Source: Carnegiea gigantea (Eukaryota > Streptophyta > Magnoliopsida > Caryophyllales > Cactaceae). Taken from it: 64,000 nt of DNA. Shown here in pieces: positions 24,883-36,699 of this stretch; within the stretch, counting starts at the first letter, position 1, and every line of letters starts with the position of its first letter. A model generated the notes under the pieces. That model had not been told where the DNA came from and searched no databases. It saw only the letters and a program-made list of their open reading frames with translations. A program made the position numbers and the translations under genes. The stretch is taken from NCBI GenBank assembly GCA_029747015.1, contig JAKOGI010002714.1, positions 26,971 through 90,970 of the forward strand, in the 5' to 3' direction.

Positions 24883-27445
24883 CTCAAAATTACCTTATAA
24901 TATTTAAACTACTAGCTCCAGATTCAGTCATATTAACAAGCCAAATACCAAACAAGAAGACAAGGAAACTAATTGTCTATGTGTACAAGCATCAACTTCT
25001 AATAAGCAAGACATAAGGCCCCTTAAAGTAATTTACTTAGTGTTAGTGAGGGAAAGCCAAAAGAAAGTGCAATGATCAAAGATGATCAACATATCCAATA
25101 CTTTAGCTTTTACATATTGCCATATGATTAATTTTTTAAAAAAAACAAAAAAATAGCATATAAAAGTATGCAACTCGATTATGTAGAATCTATATTCAAC
25201 TATGCTCCTAAACCGCATCAAGCAATGTTCCCACATAACTCAAAATCGTTTCAACTAGAAAAAATATATACCTTTTTTAGAAGTTTGAACGAGGAAAGTT
25301 GGTGGGGAAGGTGGGGAAATAGACATTTAAGTTAGATTGAAACACATCAATGGTAACATCGATCACAATAGTTATGATCTAGACTTTAAGTAACTTATGC
25401 TTCACCCTCTTCCTTAGGCTTAAATTTTACAAAAGAGGTCTCCTCGTTATGGACTAGTCAAATCTCCCAGAAATAGAGTTCAGCAGTATGCTAGCTTCAA
25501 ACTCAAGATACATTAATAGTATCAGCACAATAGTAAGAACTATGAAGCACATAAAAGAAAACCATCCTGCTGAATGCTACAAAATAATAATAAAAAAATA
25601 TCCTTATACGGGAAGAAACACTAAAATATATATGGCATTCATATGAATTAATTCAATTTGTAGAATATCTGTTCAGTTGTGCGTAGTGATTTTGGTGGAT
25701 TTAAATCTCATGCAGGGTTTTCACTAGATTAGATGATACATCAACACATTATAAGTAGTGGCAAAACCAAAGGTACACCACTCATAAATTTGATTGAACC
25801 TAGTCTTATATGATGCTTGCCTTCATTATCCAATTTGGTCCTAATTCTTCAGAGAATTGTCTCCTTTTTTAAATTCATGTGACTCGTTGTAGAAAAAATA
25901 TCTTGGACACATAATGTAACATTAGGCCATAATTTATAGTAGATAAATTACAATGGTAAGCTTTTAAGATAGACTTAAGCCTACGTTATGATATAGTTAG
26001 GCCTAAATGATTACCTATGTGCCACTCCTAATGCTAAGTCAACAATGCATGTAATAAATTGCATATATTTTCCTAGAAGGTCTGATGGTAATAATCACAT
26101 ATAAGATGGGGCAAATGAGACCTTTAAGTTCGTTCTTCTTCAGGTTATATCATGTATTTTACTCAAGGGCCTGATGGGAATTGCCAATTTCAATTATAAG
26201 TCTTTTGGTTCCATCAGATTTGAGTAGAACCTCTCATAAGCAAGAGCACAAAACATATACACCTATTTTCCTAGGCCTTTGAGGACTAGTGATATTATCG
26301 ACTTGATCAGTCACATTCTGCAACATTTAATAAGGGAGAAAGCTCAGAAGGTTGTAGATAAAGTATTCTAGCTCCATCTCAAGGATTAAAACTGCATGTT
26401 TTAGTCATAATACAAACAACAAGGAAATCATTAAGGTAGCTCAACAGCTAATGGAACCAACTTGGACTAGCAAACATTCATGTTGCTATTTGTTTCAGCT
26501 AATACGAGTGTTAAATCCATCTCAATCATCGAATTAATATAAAGGCCTCCTACGCTAGATGTAGGAGAATAATGCTAGCTAATGAAGTTAATGGTGCTTT
26601 TTATTTACTTTGACTTCATTATATTCATGCTGCTATTTTGTACGATAAAACAAAAGTGAAGATAACCAAAATTCACAAATCTTATAACCAAACAAATGCT
26701 TTTACCTACTAAACAATGTAGAAACTTAACAAAATAGAAAGACAACTCCTGATCATTAGAACCAACCAATTCTAAAAATCCTAAAATTACAATCCATAGC
26801 AAACAATGAAGAACGAAAAGTAGTAATTAACAGCTAAAACACCATAGTAACAACAAATACAAAACTAATTCACCTTACATTTCGTCATCACCTACAAACA
26901 TAACCGATCATAGAAAATGAACTATACTTTTACAGCCACAAATAGTGGCAGAAGACACAAAAAGAAATCAAACTCAAACAAAATTAGAACCTTAAATCTT
27001 CACAAAAAGAACTCAAACTCGAACATATAAAACTAAACTTAAATTATGAGATATCAAGAAAGATATGAACCTAGGGTATAGTTTCACAACTATGTCGATC
27101 GGGACTGAAAAGCAACTTCATGATCAGGAGGCCTTCAATTTTTTCTCAGAGTCCAGGTCTGGAAAAAGAGTTGCAACCAGTAATTCATTCACAATTTGGA
27201 GATTAAAAGAGTTGGGAGATTAAAGAATTCTTCTAATTTCTAAAATTTTCAAGGAATTCATATTGAATGAATGAATTTAGGTTGCGTGATTCTCGTACCT
27301 TGCTCTCATGGCGTGTAAATGAGAAAGCTTGACAATTCTTCAATTCACTACCACACCCTTTACAATTCCTGATGATTTTGAATTACAATCATGCAGAATT
27401 CGTGATTCCACGGCTAGAACAAGTGGGTTTTGCCTGAAGCTTTTA
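24883..27445. other. Non-coding stretch inside the minus-strand CACTA
   Basis: No recognisable coding region in either direction. By position it would be the leader, first intron or promoter region of TNPD in the minus-strand CACTA. A possible minus-strand leader exon lies about 27320-27080, ending before an apparent GT donor near 27070. Confidence 0.4.
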
Positions 27446-27855
27446 GCTAGATTCCGTTTGGACCTTGAAAAATTTGGTGGAAAGAAAAAAAATTGGGAAA
27501 GTAACTTTTTCTCTTGTGTTTGGTTTAGAGAAAATCATAAAGAAAAAAAATATAGAGGAAAATTAGGTGAAAAAATTGTTAGAAACAAGTGATAAAAGTT
27601 TCCTCATAAAATTGTGAGGAAAGTTTGCGAAACGTTCCCAAAGAATTTTCAACCTCCTCCAACATCACACTACTTAAAGGATATCCACATGATTCAAGTA
27701 AATCATCAATATTCAAAGCTCTTATTTAAATTCTTGTGTTTTTTCCTCAATCCAAACAAAAGAAAAAAACTTACTTTCTCTCTACTTTTTTTCTTCACAT
27801 TTTTTCTCCTTCAACTTTTTTTTTCCATCAAATTTTCTCAGGACCAAATAAAGCC
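27446..27855. mobile_element. MITE with long imperfect TIRs, Tourist/PIF-Harbinger-like
   Basis: About 410 bp flanked by TTA on each side (27443-27445 and 27856-27858). The left end (ATTCCGTTTGGACCTTGAAA, then AATTTGGTGGAAAG) is matched by the reverse complement of the right end (CTTTATTTGGTCCTGAGAAA, then ATTTGATGGAAAA), and similarity continues inwards about 100 bp. A trinucleotide TTA duplication and no coding capacity fit PIF/Harbinger-related MITEs. The two ends differ enough that this is an old copy. Confidence 0.7.
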
Positions 27856-28165
27856 TTAGGATTTTTTTGAAGGGAGGTGGGCGCAGTAATTAGGTGCCTT
27901 ATCTTCCACTGGCTTTTGTTAGGCGCTCATCTCTACATTGATGGGAGTGAATTGCACCAGTAGATGACGTAAATGACAACGTATTCATTTTATTAAGTAT
28001 ATTAAGTATATCCCTTGTGCCACCTGCACATGCCCACACAAAAATTATTGGGGCATATAAAATATTGAAAACATTTGCAAGTAAATTTCATTAATATAAT
28101 GAAAATACAATTAATAAAAACTCTTTCTAATGCTCAAGAATTAATAGGCTTGTAGAGAAAGCTTA

Positions 28166-30073
28166 TGATGTATCTCCTAAGGGTTAATGCTAAAACTCAA
28201 TTTAAGAGTGAAAGCTTAAATCCAAGAGAGAATACAATCAAGGAAAACTCTAGGAAAATGGTACGTAATATGCTGGTTGTGAGGCAGAAAACATGTGAGG
28301 TAGGATGGAATTTAGAATCAAAGGATTCTAAATGAGAAAAGGAAAAGGAACTTTGATGTATGTATCAAGGATAGAAAGAAACCTAGCTAAAATCCACCAA
28401 GTACACGACTTAAACAAGTGAAATGACATGGGAAGGGGGAGGCACGGTCGTGCTATGGTGCACGGTGTGGCCGTGCCAAACTTCTACCGAGCACGGCTGG
28501 TTTTAGCCGATTTCACGGTTTGAGTTTGAATTTGTGTTTGGGGTGAAGCTAGACCAAAGGGGATAGCCTTAGCTTTAGTTAATCAATGTAATAGATGTAT
28601 GAGAGGCTTGTGAATGTATGGAATTGAAAGAGAAACAAAGTTATGATTCACTAACTCAAATTAAGCTAGCAAACTCACTTTACTCTCTTGAAACCGTGTG
28701 GATGAAAATGAAATGGATAGAACTAAACTCTATGTTTGGATACAAAATCACCACCAAACACAAGCTTAGGGTCCCTAATCTTTGATTAAGATACAGAAAC
28801 ACCACTTAAACAAAGCTTAGGACTTACTTGATCACCACCTTAATCGACCAAATTAAGGATAAGCAAGTGAAGTATTTGAAGAGAGAAAGCTAGAAGCTCT
28901 CAAACTAAAATTTCATTCAATATGTGTTATGAAGCTGCAAAGGGCCATGTGCTTCCTTTTGTTACATGCAAACAACCAAGCTACCAAGTACACACACACC
29001 TCGAGCTTTCCTTACGAGGAAGGAAAAGTGTTAACTAGGTTAACCCATATGGTTTAGTCTAACCGTGTACATCACAAGCTTAAACTAATCTAAATACATC
29101 TAAAGCACAAAGTGAAGCGAGTCTAATGTTTACTACATTGTAATCAACTCATACTTAAGCTTAAACAACCAGAATGCTAGCTGAAATGCCGTTGGCCAGC
29201 CGTAAAGCAAAGTCTTCTTTTCAGCCATCCAATGAGATGCAAGAGACATGTTCCTTTGCTTCTTGCTACCTATTGGTCATCCTTCCTAAGGTTGCAGCTC
29301 GTGATTGATGCTTAGGGACATGTACCAAGCCTTGAAGAGTGTGCCACTCTAGCGGAAGGTGAGTAAACCACCGGTTGAAGGTAAAATAAACCGGGTTCAT
29401 GGCTACTTTCTAACTGGCTTTCTGACTTGGTTTAAACTTACCAAAAGTGGGTATGATCTGGTTTTCAGGCCATGGGGGGAAACTTTAGGATGTTTATGAA
29501 CCCTCCAATGAAGAAATCAAGGTTAAACCATGTTTAAGTAGGTTAACTCTGCTAAAACATTTAACCGTGCAGTTTTGGACCAAAACTGGCAGGTTTGACA
29601 AAATGACTTGATCTCTTAGGTTCCTTTGGGTATGATTGGAATTCAAAGCTTGGACCTGAAAGTAGACATCTTGGGGATTCCAAAAAGGTAAAAATCCAAG
29701 ACTTAAACCACCATTAAGCTTAGGAAATCACATACCCAAAACCAGGTATATTCTGGTCAAACTGGCAGTTTGTGTATCTTAGTTTTATTGGCTAATTTAG
29801 GAGGGTAACTGAAGTCCAAATGAGATGAAGCTTGATTTTTTGGAAAGATAACGTCTTGAACTTCAATCGTCGTATAAAATATTGGACTTAGACCTTAAAG
29901 AGGTTTAAGTAATTAACCTCTCAAAGACAAGGTTTGCTACTGGAAACAAACCATGACCTGCTATTTTAGGTCTTAAACAAAATAAGGATGATTTATTCAT
30001 CCTTTAGGCAGCAAATGATATTACCTAATTGATTGGCTTCTTTTAAATCAAGGGCATGGAGGGATCTCCGTCA
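28166..30073 (-). repeat. 3' LTR of the minus-strand gypsy element
   Basis: On the minus strand it starts TGACGGAGATCCCTCC and ends GGAGATACATCA. The polypurine tract AAGGGGAGGA (minus strand of 30074-30083) lies directly before it. It matches 31733-33640 throughout. Confidence 0.95.
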
Positions 30074-30424
30074 TCCTCCCCTTGTTAAAAATGATTTGTC
30101 CACAAATCAGTTTAGGTAATGACCTCTATCTTGAATCAAGTTTGGCTGAAATAAAATTACCCATACAAACAAGTCTCCTTTGAACTTAGAGACTCTTTTC
30201 TTTTCTTTCCCCTTACTGATTTGAACAGTGGATGTAGGGGACTCCTGGGACTTGCTTCGAACCACTTCTTCACATGCTCTTAATTCAGAATTAGGAGGTT
30301 CTAGTAATGGTTCTGGAATGGATTGACAGAAGGTTTGTTTGAGTGTTTGGGATATGGGTGGAGTGGGGGAAAGGTTTGGTGGTTCACCAAAAGAAATGAA
30401 AAGAAGGCTACGATGCTCCTGGCC

Positions 30425-31605
30425 TTATGGTGGATGGTGGGTGTCTAAGGTGAGCATTTCACCTTCATCTGCCTCTACCATTATCTCCTTAAGTTCTTCT
30501 CCATCTTGATCTTCAATTTCCTCCTCTAATTCAACCTCCTCTATTGCCTTCCATTCAGCCAAGGTAACATACCTTTGGTTTGTACAATCTGATGCTAAGT
30601 GACCAAAGCCTTGGCACTTAAAACATCTCTGAACTCCTTTAGGAAGGGGTTTTTGCATGGGTTACGGGGATAGGCCTTTTTGTAGAGTTTGGCTTTTTTA
30701 TGGAGTAGGGCAAAAAGATGCCATGGGGTTAGGGGTGTAAGAAGAACTCCCCTTGTTCACGGTTTGGTCTTGTGATGAGGACTTAGGATTTTCATGCCTT
30801 GGGAGCTATTTAGTCTTCTTTTGCTGCTCAACCTTGTGAGCTAGCACACAAACTTCATCAAAAGAGGTACAGGCTTGCAATTCAACCACATTAGAATACC
30901 TAGGATTAAGACCTCCCAAGTACCTAACTATGGTTTGCTCTTCAGGTTCTTGAATGTCACACTTGATTAGTAGCTTCTCAAACTCACGTGTGTACTTTTC
31001 AACATTCATACTACCTTGAGTAAGGTTATGAGTTGAGAATAACAATCTTGGACATAGGTTGGAGGTAAAACATGTGCCTTGAGTTTAGATTGCATCTTTT
31101 CCCAAGTATGAATTCTAGACTTCCTTTCTCTAAGCCTTTTAGCGTTCAAGTTTGTCCACTATAGAGATGTATATTTTCTGAGTCTTAAGGCCACTAACTT
31201 GACTTTCTTATCATCAGGGATATCTTTATACTCAAAGACTCTTTTAACAGTATGTAACCAATTAATGAATTCCTCAGGATCAAGCTTATCTTCAAATTTG
31301 GGAACTTCCACTCTGAAGTCATTGGTATTAGCTTGAAACTGTGGCTCTCCTCTAGCCATTCTAGGGACTTCTTCTTCACTTGAGGTATCAATATCATGGC
31401 TATAAACTTGCTCACGTCCTCTAGGCTCAGATTGAAGAGTTTCTTCATTCAGTTTTTGCTTTTACTTCAATACCAAACCTAATTGCTTTCTCAAGTACTC
31501 ATTTTGTGCTTGAGTTTCTTGATTCTTTTGTAAGTCTTCTTGAATTTTGCTAGCCAAGAAGTCTTTCTGTTTCATCAAAGCTTCGAACCTCTCTTCCAAT
31601 GACAT
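30425..31605 (-). pseudogene. Gypsy gag with CCHC zinc knuckle
   Basis: Gag packages retrotransposon RNA into virus-like particles. The minus-strand ATG at 31605 starts a coiled-coil-like N-terminus (MSLEERFEALMKQKDFLASK). The capsid-like retrotransposon gag domain follows (FRVEVPKFEDKLDPEEFINW, then KVKLVALRL, then TREFEKLLIKCD and IVRYLGGLNPRYSNVVELQ). A CX2CX4HX4C knuckle is intact at about 30640-30590 (RCFKCQGFGHLASDCTNQR), then an acidic tail ends at TAA 30425-30427. Breaks include a stop near 31463, a stop in place of the usual tryptophan near 31158 and frameshifts near 31040 and 30800. Nothing like pol follows. Confidence 0.9.
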
Positions 31606-31716
31606 GTTCGGTGAAGTCATACTTGAACAAGGTATGAAACTGATTCTGTGTTTGAAGGAGAATGGATGAATGAATTTTGGAAGTGGAAGGGTAAACTAGG
31701 CCAAAGTGAAACCTTT

Positions 31717-31728
31717 GCTCTGATACCA
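31717..31728 (-). promoter_or_regulatory. Primer binding site, initiator Met-tRNA type
   Basis: Minus-strand TGGTATCAGAGC lies four bases inside the 5' LTR. This sequence is the classical complement of the 3' end of plant initiator methionine tRNA. It confirms the minus orientation of the element. Confidence 0.9.
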
Positions 31729-31732
31729 ATTA

Positions 31733-33640
31733 TGATGTATCTCCCAAAGGTTAATGCTAAAACTCAATTTAAGAGTGAAAGCTTAAATCCAAGAGAGAAT
31801 ACAATCAAGGAAAACTCTAGGAAAATGGTACGTAATTTGCTGATTGTGAGGCAGCAAACACGTGAGATAGGATGGAATTTAGAATCAAAAGATTCTAAAT
31901 GAGAAAAGGAAATGAACTTTGATGTATGTATCAAGGATAGAAAGAAACCTAGCTAATATCCGCCAAGTACACGACTTAAACAAATGAAATAACACGGCAA
32001 GGGGCAGGCACGGTCGTGCTATGGTGCACGGTGTGGCCATGCCAAACTTCTGTCGAGCACGGTTGGTTTTGGCCGATTTCACGGTTAGAGTTTGAATTTG
32101 TGTTTGGGGTGGAAGCTAGACCAAAGGGGGTAGCTTTAGCTTTGGTTAATCAATGTAATGGATGTATGAGAGGCTTGTGAATGTATGGAATTGAAAAAGA
32201 ATCAAAGTTATGATTCACTAACTCAAATTAAGCTAGCAAACTCACTTTACTCTCTTAAAACCGCATGGATGAAAATGAAATGGATAGAACTAAACTCTAT
32301 GTTTGGATACAGAATCACCACCAAACACAAGCTTAGGGTCCCTAATCTTTGATTAAAATACAGAAACACCACTTAAACAAAGCTTAGGACTTACTTGATC
32401 ACCACCTTAATTGACCAAATTAAGGATAAGCAAGTGAAGTATTTGAAGAGAGAAAGCTAGAAGCTCTCAAACTGAAATTTCATTCAACATGTGTTATGAA
32501 GCTACAAAGGGCTGTGTGCTTCCTTTTGTTACATGCAAACAACTAAGCTACCAAACACACACACACACCTAGAGCTTTCCTTACTAGGAAGGAAAAGCGT
32601 TAACTAGGCTAACCCATACGGTTTAGTTTAACTGTGTACATAACAAGCTTAAACTAATCTAAATACATCCAAAGCACAAAGTAAAGCAAGTTTAATGTTT
32701 ATTACATTGTAATCAACTCATACTTAAGCTTAAACAACCAGAATGCTAGCTGAAATGCCATTGGCCAGCCGTAAAGCAATGTCTCCTTTTCGGCCATCCA
32801 ATGAGATGCAAGAGACATGTTCCTTTACTTCTTGCTTCCTATTGGTCATCCTTTCCAAGGTTGCAGCTCATGATTGATGCTTAGGGGCGTGTGCCAAGCC
32901 TTGAAGAGTGTGCCACTCTAGCTGAAGGTGAGTAAACCCACGGTTGAAGACAAAATAAACCATTCACTGAACCGGGTTCACGGCTACTTTCTGACCGGTA
33001 TTCTGACTTGGTTTAAACTTAGCCAAAGTGAGTATGATCTGATTTTTAGGCCATGGGGGGAAACTTTAGGATGTTTATAAACCCCCTCAATGAAGAAATC
33101 AAGGTTAAACCATGTTTAAGTAGGTTAACTCTACTAAAACATTTAACCGTGTAGTTTTGGACCAAAACTGGCAGGTTTGACAAAATGACTTGATCTCTTG
33201 GGTTCCTTTGGGAATGAGTGGAATTCAAAGCTTGGACCTGAAAGTAGACATCTTGGGGATTTCAAAAAGGTAAAAATCCAAGACTTAAACCACCATTATG
33301 ACCCAAAACCGGGTATATTCTGGTCGAACTGGTAGTTTGTATATCTTGGTTTTATTGTCTAATTTGAGAGGGTAAATGAAGTCCAAATGGGATGAAACTT
33401 GATTTTCTGGAAAGCTAACTTCTTGAACTTCAATCCCAATGCAAAATATTGGACTTAAACCTTAAAAAGATTTAAGTAATTAACCTCTTAAAAATCAGGT
33501 TTGCTGCTGGAAGCAAACCATGACTTGCTGTTTTAGGTCTTAAACAGAATAAGGATGATTTATTCATCCTCTAGGCAGCAAATGAGATTACCTAATTGAT
33601 TGGCTTCTTTTAAATCAAGGGCATGGAGGGATCTCCCTCA
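31733..33640 (-). repeat. 5' LTR of the minus-strand gypsy element
   Basis: Starts TGAGGGAGATCCC on the minus strand and ends GGAGATACATCA, with the same overall length as the 3' LTR. Bordered by GCTTA at 33641-33645. Contains no supported gene; the short frames inside are chance. Confidence 0.95.
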
Positions 33641-33762
33641 GCTTACGATTTTTCTGACACTTGCTAAATGTAAAAGTGAGAATATCAAATTTTATCATTC
33701 TTCTCCCCATATTTCATCAAGTGTTGTGTCATAAGTGTAAGGACGCATTATTTTTTGTAGTG
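33641..33762 (-). repeat. 5' terminal and subterminal repeat of the minus-strand CACTA
   Basis: Minus-strand start CACTACAAAAAATAATG. The following ~115 bp matches 40222-40345: ACACTTGATGAA, then AAATTTGATA-TTCTC, then ACATTTAG-AAGTGT. The CACTA ends carry short subterminal motifs bound by the TNPA-like protein. The expected 3 bp TSD would be CTT (33763-33765), but its partner was not found. Confidence 0.88.
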
Positions 33763-34054
33763 CTTGGTGGCTCGACAACCACCAAGAATATCCCAATTGG
33801 GTGGTGAGTATGTTGGGTTTTGGGTTGGAAAGGTGGGAGGTTGAGCAAGAACCAACAATTGGGGGGGCGCTTGGGTTTGAGAAGCAACAACTGGGGGAGG
33901 AGGCTCTGGTTTGGAAACATGTAATTGGGGTAGTTGAGGGGGTCTGGGTTATAATTGGGGTAGGTGGGGAAAATTAATTTTAAATAAAAAATTATAATTG
34001 TTAATTGTTATCCTTGTTAAATACTCAGGCAAGATTCTAGTTGAGTCTAATTAG

Positions 34055-34105
<51 letters not shown>

Positions 34106-35214
34106 ATATATATATTATATACCTCTTATCTGTCACCCTTAGGGGTACGTTTAGCAAACCCTTAATTTATTTCTTGATGATTTGACTTTTTTTACATGTT
34201 TGCACTAATTTTATAATTTGTGGTTGTACTCATGTACATTAAAGGGGATGGGAACTTGGCGACCTACCACCATGTCAGGGTTATGCCTTCAAGAATCGTT
34301 CAAGGTTTGCTAAGAGTATGTCCTAGGCTAATTTTGGGTTACATCTGATGGATACTTCGTCAATTAATTGATATTATGCTTGATCAAGCCAAGAAAGAAA
34401 AGTTCCTTTACTTAAACTACCCACAATTTTGTTTTGAAAAAAATTATAGTGTGTACAATGATCCGCTCGTCAAATGAAGTTATCCATATTGCATCTCAAA
34501 ATGCCTCCTTTGTAAAGGACGTCATAAAATTGATGTTTACATTACAATGTTGTAATAGGAACAAATCAGGTGTTGTCTATTTGCACTTTTATACAACTGT
34601 CAAAATTTACTTACAAAAAAGGATACTCGACTAACTATGCAAGCACAGTATAATAACTACTACTTTCTAAGAAGAATAGATTGCAACCGGGGGGGGGGGT
34701 GTTGGCTCTTAAAAGGTGCAGGCAAAGTATAGACGTGATTTGGTAGTTGCTAACCTAAAGGCTTGAACTCCGTTGTCTCTCTCTCTCTCTCCACCAAAGG
34801 CCTGTTCTTTTCGTAGGTCAATTCTAAATGCCAACCTCAATCTATTTCAATCCATTTCAATCCACCTCCACTATTTTAACCAAGTTAAATTTATCATATA
34901 AAAAAATTCAATCCACTTCAACCTACTTCAACCCACTTCAACCCACTTTACCCTTTTACCCACCTAAATTTACCCACAAAAAGAACAGGCCCAAAAAGTC
35001 ATGTTAACAAATTTCGTAACATGGCAAATGACATTAGGCAATAATTTTGCTAACGGGGGCGAGAGCAAAATCCATTCGTCCTAGTATTTCATCGCTGTAA
35101 TTAAGTTGAACTAACATTACATTTATGCCATCTTCTCGCCCTTAGCCTACACGGCATTTTGTAATTTGATTTTTGTTGCCTAACAAATTGTTAGGCAATG
35201 ACTGCATTGGTTGC
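33763..35214. other. Intergenic stretch left of the nested copia element
   Basis: No gene is recognised. It holds a G-rich low-complexity segment (33780-33965), a TA microsatellite (about 34062-34125), a run of ten or more G near 34688-34699, a CT run near 34777-34790 and the MITE at 34799-34992. Confidence 0.6.
34799..34992. mobile_element. Small MITE with TTCAACCCAC-type repeats
   Basis: 194 bp with inverted ends: GGCCTGTTCTTTTCGTAGGT at the left and, as reverse complement of the right end, GGGCCTGTTCTTTTTGTGGG. The interior is made of degenerate TTCAA-CCACTT units. The same end motif and interior units recur at 62756-63170. The TSD is not clear because both flanks are A-rich. Confidence 0.72.
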
Positions 35215-36555
35215 TATTATGGCATATAAAATATTATTGCATGTAGAATATTGGTATTGCATTTAGGAAAGAATTTCTCTTACTATCTTCGTCTCTTATT
35301 TTTTGGTTTAGGCTAGCTTGGTCATGTGCATAGAGAAGCAAGGCAATAAACTAGACCTGTCAATTCAGGCAGGCGGATCAAATACAGCTCGGGTATATTT
35401 GGGTTCGGGTAAAATACGAGTCAGGTGTACTTCGGGTTTGAGTAAAATACGGACGGGTGTACTTCGATTTTACGGGTTTCGGATCAACCCAACGGGTTTG
35501 AAGTGCCTTTTTATTGAATTATTTCTTTTTTTTGTCAATATCAAAACTTCTGCATGTTTATTACTTAAAATTGTCTGTATTTAATGAACAACCATTGTAA
35601 TTGTAATTTTTTCGAAGAATATCAAAAATATCCAAACTTTTCAACATGATATATGAAATTCATGTGCAGGTGGACAATGAGTCATGTTTAGATAGGTTGA
35701 TCCACGTATTAAAATATTAATAATTGGTCGGTTCATTCGTGAGTCGACCCATTTAAAGCATGTTAACGAGTTCGAGCGATTCGACTCGCTAATAGCCATT
35801 TAATAATTTGATATTTTATTAATTAACCTAGCATTACCTAATCAGGCATGCTTTATTAGTACATCGATCCTAACATGAACATAAGTTGGTCCATTGCCCA
35901 ACATTGCATCAAATTCGAGATAGTTAGAAAGAATCCAAACAAAAGAGTATTATATACGCACAAGATATTATAATTATCTATTAATTATAAAATCAAAACC
36001 TTAGATTATTATAGAATAATCCTATTTAAAATGCGATGAGACATATTCATTTTACCGAGAATATAATAGTATGACTCGCACATTTTTAATACTTATCTAA
36101 TTCTAAATTATTTTTCTTAATATTGGAGTTGTTTCATGGCCATTTTCTAAAATTATACCATTTATAAGTTGTATATGACATTGTTTTATGTGAAAAAAAT
36201 GGAAACCATTGTCTAATTTGCGAATGGATGTGATAATTATATAACGTCTCTCTAAATGATTCGTTATAATGATAAACTATTATTGTTAAGAGGAAAAAAA
36301 TTAAAGAAAATAAAAAGCAAGTATATAATATTCGGGTCGAGCGGGCAGGTTGGCGTTTGGGTCGGGTTTGGCCCAAAAATTTTCGGGCTTTCAGGTTTGG
36401 TTTATTTCATGTTCGGGTCGAGAAAATCGTATTTAAAACCCAAATTTTTTGGGCGAGTTCGGGTCGGATTTTCGGGTCGGGTCATTTTTTTCCAGGTCTA
36501 CAATAAACAAATTATTCATATTCCAAACAAACATATTGTTCTTTGCTTTCATTCA
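35215..36555 (+). repeat. 5' LTR of the nested copia element, interrupted by a hAT-like element
   Basis: LTR parts are 35215-35351 and 36509-36555; between them lies the hAT-like element with its target duplication. About 184 bp of LTR remain against 243 bp in the 3' LTR. The difference is two missing segments of roughly 25 and 35 bp that the 3' LTR retains (around 57803-57828 and 57893-57927). Confidence 0.9.
35352..36500. mobile_element. hAT-like non-autonomous DNA transposon in the LTR
   Basis: 1149 bp bounded by an exact 8 bp TSD CAATAAAC (35344-35351 and 36501-36508). Termini TAGACCTG and CAGGTCTA are perfect inverted repeats of 8 bp. Both ends carry many CGGGT/GGGTTCGGGT motifs, typical of subterminal regions in plant hAT elements. 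There is no transposase; an open frame running across its right end into the LTR is not a gene. The 8 bp TSD is the main ground for assigning hAT. Confidence 0.92.
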
Positions 36556-36567
36556 TGGTATTCGAGC
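36556..36567 (+). promoter_or_regulatory. Primer binding site of the nested copia element
   Basis: TGGTATTCGAGC immediately after the 5' LTR resembles TGGTATCAGAGC, the initiator Met-tRNA complement. Two positions are changed. It fixes the LTR end at 36555. Confidence 0.82.
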
Positions 36568-36699
36568 TTAGGGTTTTACTGTAATCATGACAAGGAAAAA
36601 AAATTTGTGATTGAAAATTCCTCCCCATACTACTTACATCCTTCGGAAGAGCCTAGTGTCTTGGTCACGGTTGTCATCTTTGATGGTACAATTATGATC

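Larger units (their letters stand above)
28166..33640 (-). mobile_element. Ty3-gypsy element, gag-only, minus strand
   Basis: Two direct 1908 bp LTRs flank a 1.66 kb internal region, with a perfect 5 bp TSD GCTTA at 28161-28165 and 33641-33645. The minus-strand order is 5' LTR (33640-31733), primer site, gag (31605-30425), polypurine tract, 3' LTR (30073-28166). I see no protease, reverse transcriptase, RNase H or integrase, so it is non-autonomous. It inserted into the minus-strand CACTA only ~120 bp from that element's 5' terminus and therefore is younger than that element. LTRs differ by many substitutions and small indels. Confidence 0.95.

Noticed and set aside
27340..27360. Possible CACTA terminus (CACTACCACACCC)
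   Set aside because: It lacks the A run and subterminal motifs seen at the two accepted termini, and no 3 bp duplication partner was found.
31648..31902. Plus-strand 84-residue frame
   Set aside because: It lies across the primer site and 5' LTR of a minus-strand gypsy element, against the coding direction.
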